A stretch of DNA of 64,000 nt, from contig OY751490.1 in NCBI GenBank assembly GCA_963565915.1, positions 3,410,001-3,474,000 of the forward strand. Reading direction: 5' to 3'. The translations under genes and the position numbers were made by a program. Under the pieces are notes generated by a model. It saw only the letters and a program-made list of their open reading frames with translations. It searched no databases and had not been told where the DNA came from. Positions 44,632-55,625 of this stretch are shown here, piece by piece (within the stretch, counting starts at the first letter, position 1; the number at the start of each line of letters is the position of its first letter). Source of the DNA: Entoloma clypeatum. Its lineage: Eukaryota; Basidiomycota; Agaricomycetes; Agaricales; Entolomataceae.

Positions 44632-46505
44632 GATGACCCCCATCTCGCCTGCCGAACTTGCCACCGTGCTTGAAAGTGTTGATGTCTACCTCTGGCAAGC
44701 ACTTGGGGATGGCTCAGTATTGGGGTATATGAAGGCAAACAAAGATTATATTGTGAGTAACTTTGCTTCAAATGGTGACTTTTTACAGGATGACATATTG
44801 CCGGACCACAGCTTGTGATATATCAACATGCCGAGAGCTTGGATTCCGACATCCAGAGCCTTTTCAAACAGTATTCATGGATCAGCAAATTCCTAGCAGC
44901 ATACAGTGCAAAGCAGAAGGAGGCCTCATTTCTTGAGGACCAGAAGGCAGTCCTAGCGAAATGGGACAGTAAAAGGAACGCCAAGGTAAGTTTGTGTTAA
45001 CACAAGAATGCATCTGATGGCATCATGCACACAGCTTGGACATACACCCGGTCGTGAACCAGGACCATCTCAACCATCGGGACATCTGAATGCCCCAGGA
45101 CCAGCACCCCAATCTCAACCGGCAACCTCATTTCAACCGGCAACCCCCTCCCAATCAGCAACCACTTCTCCAGGAGCACCACACTCCCGACTGGCAGACC
45201 AGTCACAACCGGCACCCCCCTCCCAACTGGCACCCCCCTCCCAACCAGCACCCCCCTCCCAACCGGCAACTCCCTCCCCACCGGTACCCCATTCCAAACC
45301 CACACCCCCTGCCCAGCCGGCACCCTCCTCAAAACCAGCTGGACCAGCATGCAAGGCTATGCATGCACGACAACCAGTCGTGGAACTACCGTCTGTTGCT
45401 GGACCATCGAAGCATCTACGCCCCATCATCCCAGACACACAAATGGTAGGTGGCAGCTTGACCGGATTGGATGAGGAATACAGGCCTAAGGGCCGGTTGA
45501 AGGTCAAGGGGAAGGAACGGGCACGCAAGGGTATGGATGGGGAACAGGGGAAGGGGAAGGGGAAGCAACGGGCACGTAGCCCAACTAACAAGGAGAAGGA
45601 TGTGGATGAACCGCAGGATCCAGCCCCGGAGACGTCAAAAGGGCCTCTCCCACCTCCCTCCAAGAAACCTCGTCAACGCCGCCATGAGCCAAAAACCACA
45701 GGCGAGCTGCATGATGAGCCATGCGAGCGGTGCCAGAAGGAAGTTGGGGGTGGGGCTTGTGTGCGGTGTGCGAAGCTCAAAGAAAGGTGCACGTATAGCG
45801 GGCCAAAGAGAGGTGTGTTTCCGAAGCAACGTGAACATATGAGGTTGTTTCGCAAGGTGGATCGTGAAAGGCTCCACAAGGAGTTCAAGGAGGAAGCACA
45901 GAAGCGGGGGAAGAAGAAGCGGACCGCCGAGTATGTCAAGGTGAGCAATGGCGATTGCGTGGGGGGAACAGGGTCAGAATCTGTACCACAACCGGCAGTG
46001 AAGCCGGTACCACAACCAGCAGGGAAGCTGGTACCATCACCAGCAGGAAAGCTGGTACCATCACTGGCACCTACCCCTCGTTCACAGGGCCAACAAGTAG
46101 AATTGCTAGAGATGCTCGAGGCGGCAGGTGAGTGATCCCAGCCTCCATGATGACAAGATCAAGGACTTACATTGCTCGGGCCCAGTTGAGAGCTATCTTG
46201 AAGACCTCAACGGACAAGCCAGTGGATTTTGAAGAGAGTCAGAACAGGCCCTCCATGCCAACCAGGTGAGGATGGACACTGTGGGTGAACGGCTCGCCGC
46301 GTATGACCAGAAGATGGTGGCCATCACAATGAAGCTGCAAGCCATCTTTTCTCAGGCGGAAATACAGTTCACAGCCCAGGAGGTGACCGTCCTTGAACTG
46401 CTAGAGGCTGTGGAGGTGGGTATCAACTGGCTCACAAGGACAATGTCAGGCATCTGCAAGTACTTGGGCCTGCCCGCCGACTTTGCTGATGAAGATCTTC
46501 CATGA
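44632..46505 (+). CDS. KDZ-element ORF C, Cys-cluster protein
   Basis: Exon 1 reads MTPISPAELATVLESVDVYL to NKDYI. An intron with acceptor near 44,812 keeps phase and gives ILVIYQHAESLDSDIQ then KRNAK; a second intron ends at 45,040. Exon 3 is a repeat of Gln-Pro-Ala/Pro units encoded by CAACCGGCA, then basic stretches (KGKERARKG), then CERCQKEVGGGACVRCAKLK followed by ERCTYSGPKRG. The Cys pattern C-x2-C-x7-C-x2-C-x6-C resembles part of a fungal Zn2Cys6 cluster, so DNA binding is possible. After another intron region the C-terminus is a helical segment (GERLAAYDQKMVAITMKLQ...). The last join is not resolved. Function unknown. Confidence 0.6.
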
Positions 46506-46754
46506 GCAACACAGCTCACTTGGCTTGGGTGGATGAAAGCTGAGACACCCCCCAACCTGCCCGCTGGTCCCGTCGAGCACAGCCCTTCCGCCTCACCACC
46601 AGGGACCCCGCAATCCCCGCCATTGGCTTCCTGCCACCCCAGTCCTTCCCCCTCACCACGAGCAACACCCCTCCGAGAGACCCCGCAATCTCTGCCATTG
46701 GCCCCCTTCTGACCTGGTCCTTTCCCCTCAACACCCCTCTGAGAGGCCTCTGCG

Positions 46755-47645
46755 GTGCCCCATCTCTCTCCCAGAATACCGGACACGACGGCAAACTCCA
46801 CACTGTGCCAAATGGATCAGTTGGATTCTTCTTTGAGTGAGGACTTAGAGGGAGCTTCTGTGGGGGAAGGGAACAGGAAATCCCAGGCCGTGTTGAAGCC
46901 GGCAACATGGACACCGTCCCTGGCAACCTTCGCTGCACAAGATGCCCCAGCACAAGCGGACGACGTGTTGCCACTTGAACTGGCACAGGAGCACCCCGAG
47001 GCAGCAGGCGATGATAACTGGGCAGTGGACACCAATCCGGTTGCCGGTCCACCTGGACCGGCAGAGGGCGTCAACCCGGTCTGCTCAACTGTCCTCACTG
47101 CCTCTGCTTCACCGGCACAGAAGAACCTTGAGCCGCAGGCCAATGTTGAGCTGGACCTTGGTTTGGGGGGTGATGTGCACCCAATGTCCGATGCAGACCC
47201 AGTTGCCGGTCTACCTGGACTGGCACCACAACCGGCACAAGACATTGACCCAGTCCCCTCCACTGTCCCCACCGCCCCAATAGTCGAGCTGCCCCCACAC
47301 CCGGCTGTGCAGCTCATACCTGCCACCCCGCTGAACTCGCAGGAAACCGTAGCCACCCATGTCACCCTTGTCATGCCAGAAGCAGGAAAGCCGACCCGAA
47401 GTCCGACCCCAGCACCATCGCTGGTCCCCTACCCAAACACAAGGTCGAACTCACGAGGTATGACACCGCAGCCGGCAGAGCTTGCCGTGCCGGTCCTGCC
47501 ATACCTGCACACACATAGCCGGTCCGGTTTGGCCTCACCTTTGATTCTGTCTGATGCCATGGACGTTGACAAACCCACAAGGGGTAAGAAGCGAAAGGCT
47601 ACCGGTGATGACGAGAAACGTGGGTGCCCTAAGGCACGGAGGTAA
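46755..47645 (+). CDS. KDZ-element ORF D (Pro/Ala-rich, unknown)
   Basis: 296-residue frame without recognised domain. It is rich in Pro, Ala, Thr and acidic residues, ends in a basic cluster (GKKRKATGDDEKRGCPKARR) that could be a nuclear signal, and has no signal peptide. It follows ORF C on the same strand after about 250 bases and could be further exons of the same gene. Many of its Pro-Ala pairs are encoded by CCGGCA. Confidence 0.45.
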   Translation: MPHLSPRIPDTTANSTLCQMDQLDSSLSEDLEGASVGEGNRKSQAVLKPATWTPSLATFAAQDAPAQADDVLPLELAQEHPEAAGDDNWAVDTNPVAGPPGPAEGVNPVCSTVLTASASPAQKNLEPQANVELDLGLGGDVHPMSDADPVAGLPGLAPQPAQDIDPVPSTVPTAPIVELPPHPAVQLIPATPLNSQETVATHVTLVMPEAGKPTRSPTPAPSLVPYPNTRSNSRGMTPQPAELAVPVLPYLHTHSRSGLASPLILSDAMDVDKPTRGKKRKATGDDEKRGCPKARR

Positions 47646-47674
47646 TTGCTGGTCACTCCTTTAGCTGCGGACTT

Positions 47675-47700
47675 TTTATATATATATATATATTATATAT
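47675..47700. repeat. AT microsatellite (right arm)
   Basis: TA run mirrored from the left arm, in the spacer between convergent ORF D and ORF B. Confidence 0.8.
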
Positions 47701-49417
47701 GAACTTGGAACCCTTTATGGGTTCAAAATATTTATATTCTCATTTCTGGGAAATTACTGGAATGTCAGAACCAAATGAGATATTCGGTTAGCGTTTATGC
47801 CTCGCACTTCGACGACGTGCTGGCTTATTGACAAGTTTTTCTGCCTCCTCATGTGCCAACTGATCAGCTGTTTTCATCCAACGATGCCGGTTTACCAGCA
47901 TGTGTTGATGACCTCAAAGACACCAATCAATCAACACCTCCCTTGCAAGTTGCAGGACTTACCTGTATCATGTTCCCCCCCTCCCTCAATCAGGGTGGGA
48001 TCAATCAAGAATTGTTCCAATGGACCGGCCACACTGCTTGACAATCCAACCAGCACTGGAAAAAGGAGTAAGGACGTGACCAGCACTGCATATTGAGGAT
48101 CTCCCTTGTTTGGTCCATTGACCAGAGGTACAGGGGATATTCCCTGAGCTATGAGGGCATCCATTTGTTGTTGATTGATGACAATTAAGTCTGGATGTGA
48201 TGAGGGATTACCGGCATCTGTGCTGGTGCCAGTCACTGGCACCTGAGTATTGTGACTGGCATCTGACGCCCTGCTATTTTGGGCCACCGGCGCAACATGA
48301 GTATTGTTCTGCTGTTGACTGGTGACAGTCAAGTCTGGGTGTGATGAGGCATTCCTGGCATCTGTGCCAGTGCCGGTCACCAGCGCAATACCAGGATTCT
48401 GACTGGCATTTGTTCTCCTGCTGGTGCCGCTTGCCGGCACACCACTCTCAGGATACACCGCTGCGCAATAATTGTGGTCCTTGTCCTGGTACTGGTAGAA
48501 GCGAAAGGCATTTTCAGGACCATGCTCATCTTGCCGGTCCTTCACGTGAGCAAAGAATTCTTGGATCTCCTGCTTCTTGAGGTTACAAGGATCTCGGATG
48601 TTGAAGTCTGGGGGTAGATACTCAGGTGTGACAAATTGGGATGTTTCTGTCACCAGAGTGCTAAATGGCACATGGTCCTTGCAATTACCTGAGGCCAGCT
48701 CTGTTCTCACTCATCAGGAGGCCACGAAGATTGAACATGAGTGAAAGTCATACTGTAGTGCTTGCTGAAATAGCTTCTCATGAGATCCTCGAGCTCTTCC
48801 TTCTTCCAGTTTGCCAATGATATATCAGGTACCCGAGGGAATCCATTGGACATGATATCAATTCCTGACATTGCAGATGCATTGGGCAACGAACTCTGCC
48901 CATTCCTCCGATGGCAGAGATCTTTGACATATTGACCAAAGTCCCGCAGTAAGGCATCTATCCGGTCTTTATGCAACTTTATAAATGGTTCTGCATCCAC
49001 ATTCATGTTATTTGCCATGTTGTCATATCTAAAGACTCATTAGCAACCTGTTTTCAAGCAAGACGTGACTCACACATCAACTGCGAACTTGCCATCCGGC
49101 CTGACATGACCCCAGAAAGTCATGGTCAACACCCCCATGTCCAACCAACACTTCTCAGACCATTCCTTCACTTTTGTGTGCCCTGTCTTCATTGCAAGCC
49201 TAATCTTCAATATAAGCATTGGTCAAATACCACCAGCCACTGCTTGACCGGCACCCCCAAACCGGCACCCCTGAACTGGCACCCATCCATCCACCAGCAC
49301 CAAAGCAACACGACAACAGCCACCCCATCAACTAACCAGTCACTCACCTCTGCTGTATTTCTGGTTTGTTCCCCTCCCGTTTAGATGTTTCAACAAGGAC
49401 CACAATGTTCCGCTTCT

Positions 49418-49784
49418 TGTTATGCGTAACAAACCGTTCCAAGGTTCGGGCAGAGTATGCAGGAAGATGGAAAGGCGAAGAGCAATGTGATTGCTAAATC
49501 TAAGGAATCTAGCTATAGTACAAAGGGTTTATATAGGTACTGACTATAGGCGATAGCATATGAGTCAGTACTGCGTAAGGCAGTGTATCTGAGTAAGATA
49601 ACTGCGGAAGGCAGTGCGTCTGAGTAAGATGACTGCGGAATGAGTCAGACGGCAAAGGAAAGCGAGTCAGCGCGGGAGCGAAGTATACTAAAGGGAATAA
49701 AGTATAATACGATATGTGTAAGCGGGGGCCGATGAGTAAAAATGAAAAGTAAGCGTATACGTCCATAGTCGTTAGTCCGTAACA
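49418..49784 (-). repeat. 3' LTR of gypsy-3
   Basis: 367 bp, TG...CA ends, followed on the minus-strand interior side by the purine run GAGGAGGGGAAC. The central part differs strongly from the gypsy-1/2 LTRs, while both ends are alike. Confidence 0.95.
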
Positions 49785-49821
49785 TGTTCCCCTCCTCAAG
49801 GTCTGTGTCCTCACAGACTAC

Positions 49822-50190
49822 CTACTCCCATCCATCGTTGCCATTTGGATCGGCCCAGGCAGGGTCAACTCGGTTACCCCAATCCTTTATCAGTTCGTCG
49901 TTTACCGCCGTGGCAAACTCCAAACCTCGAACGGCGAGGCGAAGGCGTCGATTCTCGACAGCAAGGGTGTTGGTATAGTTTTTGAGGATGAGTTTTTCCT
50001 CAGCGGTGGGGGCGGTTGGCAAATCGGAGAGGGTATGAAGGCGGATGTGCATCTGCCGGTGGAGGATGTCGGCAACGGAGGTTTCGAGCGCATGGATCTG
50101 GTCGCGCATGGAGAGTGCTTCGCCGATGAGGGTGGTGATGGTGGGGTTGATATCGGAAGCATCGGTGGAGGCGGCGGTGATGTTGGACAT
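49822..50190 (-). CDS. gypsy-3 extra ORF downstream of pol
   Basis: Counterpart of 23,645-24,016, starting MSNITAASTDASDINPT; an upstream in-frame extension to 50,352 overlaps the end of pol and is probably not native. Shared blocks EALSMRDQIHALETS and LHRQMHIRLH, and the end DPNGNDGW. Predicted helical, cytosolic, unknown function. Protein similarity to the gypsy-2 version is far lower than for gag or pol. Confidence 0.6.
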   Translation of the reverse strand: MSNITAASTDASDINPTITTLIGEALSMRDQIHALETSVADILHRQMHIRLHTLSDLPTAPTAEEKLILKNYTNTLAVENRRLRLAVRGLEFATAVNDELIKDWGNRVDPAWADPNGNDGWE

Positions 50191-50314
50191 GGTGTGGAGG
50201 ATGTTGGAGAGATAGAGGAAGAATGGAGTAGCTATGTTTGGAGACGGAGCGGGGAACTCGGTGGGTTTTGACTGATGAAGGTCGATGCTGTTTGCTGATT
50301 TCAACGGGTGTCTT

Positions 50315-53300
50315 TTATCGTGGACGCGACGGGTTCTGCCGATGGAAATCACGGATCAAATCTTGAGCGTTCTGAACATTAGCTCGCGGTTCCCATGTGT
50401 TCTCTTCTGGGCCATATCCTTCCCACTGGACAAGGTACTGGATCTTTCCGCGGAACTTTCGAGAGTCCAGGATCGTAGACACATGGTACTCTTCTCGTCC
50501 TTCGACGATGATCGGATCAGGGGCTGGTTTCCTTTTCTGGATGGCGTACTTCGGCGTTTCATATGGTGACAACAGGGTCTCGTTGAACACAGGGTGGATC
50601 ATCTTCCAAGTCTTCGGAAGATCAAGAAGGTACGCGCTAGCCCCTTTCTTCTCTAGAACTTTGAATGGTCCATGTCGGAGTGCATCAAGTTTCTTTGAGG
50701 GTCGATCGGTCCTGATGTTAGTTCCTTCCAGCCACACCTTGTCTCCGATGCGGTAGTCCCGAGACGGACTTCGCCGTGTGTCAACTGTCTTCTTCATCTG
50801 ATCCTGTGCTTGTTTCAGCGCCGCATTGGCTTCTTCCCGTGCCTGTTTGAGTTTTTTCAAGAAGTCGTTGGCAGCCGGATTGGTATCCTCTAACACGAGT
50901 TCTCCCTTCCACGGATGTAAACCGTAGTTGAGGTAGAAGGGGGTGTGCTTCGTTGCCTGGTGCTCTTTGTCATTGTACTGGAACTCTGCGATTGCGATCC
51001 ATTCCGCCCAATCATCCTGTAGATGGTTGACGAAGTTTCGTAAGAACGCTTCTGTTTCCTGATGCGATCGCTCGGCCTGTCCATCAGTCTGTGGGTGGTA
51101 CGCGGTGGACAGGTTCCTCTTGATCCCCAACATGCGGCAAAGTATCTCCATGAACTTCGCAGCGAACTGTGGTCCCCTATCGCTGATGATCTTCTTGGGG
51201 ATCCCGTGAAGCTTCCATATCTGGTCCCGATAGATCTTGGCTAATCCTTCAGCCGATAGTTCCACGGTTGTCGGGATGAGATGAAGCATCTTTGAATGTC
51301 TGTCCGTGATGACCAGAATTGCGTTCTTCCCATCAGATTCTGGTATCGGTCCTACGACGTCAATCCCTATATCTTCCCATGGTTGACTTGGCGCGGCGTT
51401 AGGGTGCAGAGGGGCGTGTCTCCTTTGGCGGCTGATCTTGTTGCGTTGACAGGTGTCACAACCTTTCACATACTTCTTTACGTCATGTAGGATGGTGGGC
51501 CACCAGTAGGTGCGAGTGAGGAGTTCGTGTGTTCGATATTGTCCTGGATGTCCTGCCACTGGTGCGTCGTGCGCTTCAAACATCAGTTCTTGGCGCAATT
51601 GTGGATCTGGTGGAACATAGACTCGTTCTCCTGCGTAGGTGATGCCATTTTCCTGCTGGTACCAGTGAGGATTCTTCTTCAGACCCTGGGCTACTTCTGT
51701 CTCCATGCGATTCGAGGCCTTGATGCGTGCGATCCATGGGTTTTCGATGGTTGTGATGTTTCCGATTTTGATGGAATCAGATGTTTCACCCCCTTCAAAG
51801 AATTGTTCCTCCGTGAACATCTCCATTTGTATCACATCTTCTGATTCCAATCGTTTCAAAAATAGTCCCTCCTTGAGCATTTGGTCGCTGTCCTGCGGCT
51901 CGAGTTCCGTTTCATACCAGGGTAAACGTGACAGGATGTCTGCTTTCGCGTTTGTCTTCCCAGGTACATGTCGCAATTCGAAGTCATAGTCTTGTAGCTT
52001 CATCTTCCAGCGCCTCTGTCGTTGGTTTAGGTCCTGAGGACGCCGGAAATACTCCAGGTTTTTGTGATCGGTTAAGATCTCGAAACGTTCCTTGGCTTCA
52101 AGTAGATAATGTCGCCAGTCCTTCAGTGCTTCCATGACCGCCAAGAGCTCCTTGTCATATATCTCGTAATTCTGTTCGGCCGCGGACATGGTCCGCGACA
52201 AGAACGCGATAGGATGCCACTTGTCGTCTTGTTTCTGTGAGAGCACCGCTCCAATTGCATAACCCGATGCATCGGTTTCAACCCTGAACTGTCCGTCCGG
52301 TTTGGGCAATGCCAAGACTGGTGCTGTCGTGATTGCCCGTATGAGACCTTCAAATGCTTCTTGCGCCGCTGGTCCCCATGTGAATGCTGTATTTCCCGTA
52401 AGTGTCGTGAGTGGCTTTGCGATGTTTGAGTATCCCTCAATGAAGCGTCGATAAAAGTTGGCAAATCCCAGGAACCTCTGGACTTCCTTTTTTGATGTGG
52501 GTACTCGCCAGTTCCGGATTGTGTCCACCTTTTCAGTTTCCATCTCGACACGCCCTTCACCAACGACATATCCCAATATGGGGCATTTCGTTACTTCCCA
52601 AAGACACTTCTTCTCCTTTAGGAACAAGTCATTGTCCGACAGGATCTGCAAGATTTCTTCGGTATTCCGGGCGAGTTCTTCCTTGGTTTTACCAATAACC
52701 ACTATGTCATCCATGTAAATCACACAGATGCGCCGACGGATCTGATCCCTGAATAGGCTGGCCATCATCCGGGAGAACGTTCCCGGGGAATTGCAGAGGC
52801 CGAAAAACATGACCAATGGTTCAAACAATCCTCGGCTGGTTAGGAAGGCGGCTTTCCATTCGTCACCCTTCTTGATCCGCACGTTATTGTATCCCCACAT
52901 GATGTCCATCTTGTTGAAGTAGACTGCGTCCTTCAATACATCCAAGAGGTCGTTGATGCGTGGGAGTGGGAATTTGTCCTTAACCGTGAATTTATTGACC
53001 GTGCGATAGTCCTGTACCAGTCGTTTGGAACCGTCTTTCTTGTTAATGAAGAAGCAGGGTGATGCATAAGGGGATTTGGACGGTCGGATCTTTCCGGTTG
53101 TCAGGCCTTCATCAATGAATTCGTCCAGTTCTTCTTGCTCCTTTTGGGTCATAGGGTACGTGTTTCCCCCTAGCTCCTTTGGTGCGTCCGGTGTAAGTTC
53201 GATGCCGTGGTCCCATTCTCTTTCCTTTGGGATCTTGTCGAAGTTGTCTTTTTCAAAGAGATGGGCAAAACGTTCAACGTATGAGGGTCGTTTGGTTGTG

Positions 53301-53923
53301 GGAGGTGGTGTGGGAGTAACTGCTTCCAATATGGGGTCTCCGGGCTTCCATTTCTGATCCGATTTCTTGGGCGCGTCCTTGTCTCGTACTTCCACCATGC
53401 GAACCCGATGTTTGCGACCATTAAGGTTAACCCTGAAATCCGAGTGTTTGGTTTGACATGTTGATGGGCATCGGTTAAATGTTACAGCGCCGGTCGTCCA
53501 ATTGATTGTGGGGTTGTGGTGCACCAACCAGTCATGTCCCAAAAGCATGTCTGTTCTCCCAATGTCCAATACCATTGCTTCCATGGTTTCCTGGTGTGTT
53601 CCTAAGTCCAGCTTGACTTCGGCAAGTTTTTCTGCTTTCTGTTGTCGGTTCGGCGATCCATCCGCATTTAGGATTGATATGGGCTTTATTCCACGTGTGG
53701 GAAGGTTCTGTTCGCGTACTATTCTGGGATGGATACATGTGCGTTCACATCCGCTATCAACCTCGGGTCGAATGGCCTTTGGTCCTCGTCGTGTTTTGAT
53801 CTGAGCTTGTAGCTTGATCTCTCGTCGTTTCGGAGGTTTATCTCCTTTAACAATCTTAGTTGACGCAACGGCTCGCTTTGCAGGGATAACATAAGTTATA
53901 TTGTCTGTAACTGCACCAGGCAA
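50315..53923 (-). CDS. pol: gypsy-3 Pol polyprotein
   Basis: 1202-residue open frame. Protease DSGC at about residue 56. Reverse transcriptase has YMDDIV near 404, RNase H begins ETDASGYAIGAVLSQ near 547, and the integrase HHCC finger ([20 protein letters not shown]...CDTCQR) lies near 790. The integrase core has [19 protein letters not shown] and [14 protein letters not shown] (near 940). The C-terminal chromodomain ([17 protein letters not shown]) is near 1160. The first codon shown is not a true ATG; the frame is open upstream across the gag stop in the -1 frame, so expression by frameshift or reinitiation is likely. No disabling change was seen. Confidence 0.95.
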   Translation of the reverse strand: MPGAVTDNITYVIPAKRAVASTKIVKGDKPPKRREIKLQAQIKTRRGPKAIRPEVDSGCERTCIHPRIVREQNLPTRGIKPISILNADGSPNRQQKAEKLAEVKLDLGTHQETMEAMVLDIGRTDMLLGHDWLVHHNPTINWTTGAVTFNRCPSTCQTKHSDFRVNLNGRKHRVRMVEVRDKDAPKKSDQKWKPGDPILEAVTPTPPPTTKRPSYVERFAHLFEKDNFDKIPKEREWDHGIELTPDAPKELGGNTYPMTQKEQEELDEFIDEGLTTGKIRPSKSPYASPCFFINKKDGSKRLVQDYRTVNKFTVKDKFPLPRINDLLDVLKDAVYFNKMDIMWGYNNVRIKKGDEWKAAFLTSRGLFEPLVMFFGLCNSPGTFSRMMASLFRDQIRRRICVIYMDDIVVIGKTKEELARNTEEILQILSDNDLFLKEKKCLWEVTKCPILGYVVGEGRVEMETEKVDTIRNWRVPTSKKEVQRFLGFANFYRRFIEGYSNIAKPLTTLTGNTAFTWGPAAQEAFEGLIRAITTAPVLALPKPDGQFRVETDASGYAIGAVLSQKQDDKWHPIAFLSRTMSAAEQNYEIYDKELLAVMEALKDWRHYLLEAKERFEILTDHKNLEYFRRPQDLNQRQRRWKMKLQDYDFELRHVPGKTNAKADILSRLPWYETELEPQDSDQMLKEGLFLKRLESEDVIQMEMFTEEQFFEGGETSDSIKIGNITTIENPWIARIKASNRMETEVAQGLKKNPHWYQQENGITYAGERVYVPPDPQLRQELMFEAHDAPVAGHPGQYRTHELLTRTYWWPTILHDVKKYVKGCDTCQRNKISRQRRHAPLHPNAAPSQPWEDIGIDVVGPIPESDGKNAILVITDRHSKMLHLIPTTVELSAEGLAKIYRDQIWKLHGIPKKIISDRGPQFAAKFMEILCRMLGIKRNLSTAYHPQTDGQAERSHQETEAFLRNFVNHLQDDWAEWIAIAEFQYNDKEHQATKHTPFYLNYGLHPWKGELVLEDTNPAANDFLKKLKQAREEANAALKQAQDQMKKTVDTRRSPSRDYRIGDKVWLEGTNIRTDRPSKKLDALRHGPFKVLEKKGASAYLLDLPKTWKMIHPVFNETLLSPYETPKYAIQKRKPAPDPIIVEGREEYHVSTILDSRKFRGKIQYLVQWEGYGPEENTWEPRANVQNAQDLIRDFHRQNPSRPR

Positions 53924-53964
53924 GCGAGTTCGTTTAATGGATAAGGGTCGCGACTTAGCGTCGT

Positions 53965-54834
53965 TTAATCGGACCCTTCGGGAAAATCCTTCTCATCGGT
54001 CTCTATGGTGATGGTTTCATCGTCATCATCGGTATCTCCATCAGACACCTTCCTAATCTTTCCAGAGTTCTTCTTCGGCTTGCGGCAGTTGCGCGCGATA
54101 TGTCCTTCTTGGTCGCAGTTGAAACACTTACGACCATCTTTCTTCTTCGGGGCTTTGCAGTCTTTGGCAAGGTGACCAAAGCGCTGACAGTTGTAGCAAC
54201 GGGCTACTCCTGCTTTGTCGATCTCCATGGCTTTGCCTTGACCACCATAAGTGGTACCCGATCCGGTGCGTGTGTCGCCACCCCCTCGGATGACTAATGC
54301 ATGTCCCTCCATCTGTCGTCCCTTGTTTCGGATCTCCTTTGCGTAATCAGTGTACGTCTTGCCATCGCTAGCCACTTGTTCAGAAATTCTGCGGTTGACA
54401 TTCTTTTCCAGGATGTATTTCCCGGTTTCTTCGCCAAGGTTTGACAGCTTCAAGATCTCTTCGAATTCGTCCAAGAATTCGTCGATGGTGCGTTTCTCCT
54501 GTTTCAGGACTTCGAGTTTCGCCTTGGCCGCTGCCGACTTGTTGGCAATAGAGAATCGCGTAGCGATGTCGTCTGAGAATCCTAACCAGGTGATGTTCTC
54601 GCCATCGGTGGCAAGAGCGTCTAACTTGTTGCTGGCCCAGTGTTTACCGGACCCTTCCATCATGCGGGATAACACCGCAAGAATCTTCTGATCATCGGAC
54701 AGGCCCTTCTGGAACCTGATGTATAATTTGGTGGCTTTCCACCACTCGTCGAAGGTGTGTCTGTCTTTGAACATCCCAGGATCCTTGATGATCTTGGATG
54801 TATCCATTGTTTGTACTGTCGGTGCTTCTGCCAT
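53965..54834 (-). CDS. gag: gypsy-3 Gag nucleocapsid protein
   Basis: 289 residues with two CCHC knuckles (CYNCQRFGHLAKDC, CFNCDQEGHIARNC) and an acidic C-terminus. Intact. It starts two bases after the leader ORF stop. Confidence 0.95.
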   Translation of the reverse strand: MAEAPTVQTMDTSKIIKDPGMFKDRHTFDEWWKATKLYIRFQKGLSDDQKILAVLSRMMEGSGKHWASNKLDALATDGENITWLGFSDDIATRFSIANKSAAAKAKLEVLKQEKRTIDEFLDEFEEILKLSNLGEETGKYILEKNVNRRISEQVASDGKTYTDYAKEIRNKGRQMEGHALVIRGGGDTRTGSGTTYGGQGKAMEIDKAGVARCYNCQRFGHLAKDCKAPKKKDGRKCFNCDQEGHIARNCRKPKKNSGKIRKVSDGDTDDDDETITIETDEKDFPEGSD

Positions 54835-54836
54835 GT

Positions 54837-55421
54837 CTAGAACCTGCGGAGTAGGAGAGGTGTCGGATTGTTGGGATGAAGATGGGGTTCGGGATATAGG
54901 TAGGGGTTGAAAATCAGTCCCTGTTCTAGGCGTCTGTTCGGTATCTGACTGCGCGGAGTCAAAAGTAAATTCGTCAGGGGACTCGTCGGCGGAATCGGTG
55001 GCAAAACGTTCGGGGTATTTCCTCTGTAGATCTCTAAGGAATCTCTGTTCCTGCGCGTCTGTTGGTCGCGAGAAGGGGTCAAGTCTCTCGTTTCGTGCCC
55101 AACGGTTGTACTCGGTCTGTTGCTCGTCGGTGGTGAAGTGGGCGTAGATCTGCTGCTTCGAGTAAGACGTGGTGATGCGGCTCTGGGACGTCTCGATGTG
55201 AGCGTCCTAATCAATCTTCTGATAACGGTTGTCTGGACACCGATAAACTCTCTGATCTCTGTGATCCGACCTGTCTGAGGTCCTTCTTGAACGCGAAAGC
55301 TTTCGAGTTCGTTCTGTCGGGCGTTGTAACGCGCGATCTGGTGTTGCCGAGCAAGATGGATGCTCTCTGCTATCTCGCCGTGGGGGCGATGCTCGTCGTT
55401 GTCTAGTTCTTCGTCAAGCAC
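54837..55421 (-). CDS. gypsy-3 leader ORF (ORF0)
   Basis: 194 residues from the first ATG; the frame is open upstream (PFSTPEARQEELSPRDS, with Thr in place of the Met used in gypsy-1). Conserved with the other two elements. Function unknown; possibly an N-terminal Gag segment made from a separate frame. Confidence 0.5.
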   Translation of the reverse strand: MLDEELDNDEHRPHGEIAESIHLARQHQIARYNARQNELESFRVQEGPQTGRITEIREFIGVQTTVIRRLIRTLTSRRPRAASPRLTRSSRSTPTSPPTSNRPSTTVGHETRDLTPSRDQQTRRNRDSLEIYRGNTPNVLPPIPPTSPLTNLLLTPRSQIPNRRLEQGLIFNPYLYPEPHLHPNNPTPLLLRRF

Positions 55422-55612
55422 CTGCTGTAGGATGCGACGGATCTCCGATTCGATGTACTGCTGGATAAGCGTAAAATCGATACTGTCTCGAGGACTTAGC
55501 TCCTCCTGTCGGGCTTCTGGCGTGCTGAATGGGTTACTGGTGAAGTCTTCAAAGAAGCGCGACGTCTTGACTCGTCTGGTAGTTGCTCTCTTCGCTCTGG
55601 GCGAACCTAACG

Positions 55613-55623
55613 AGATTTAGCAA
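55613..55623 (-). promoter_or_regulatory. Self-complementary primer-binding site of gypsy-3
   Basis: TTGCTAAATCT on the minus strand, two bases inside the 5' LTR, complementary over 11 bases to AGATTTAGCAA at 55,699-55,709. Identical to gypsy-1 and gypsy-2 although the LTR middle has changed. Confidence 0.65.
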
Positions 55624-55625
55624 CT

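Noticed and set aside
53965..54000. Classical -1 slippery heptamer at the gag/pol overlap
   Set aside because: Pol is in the -1 frame and overlaps the gag stop, but TTTTCCC is out of the right phase for the usual heptamer.
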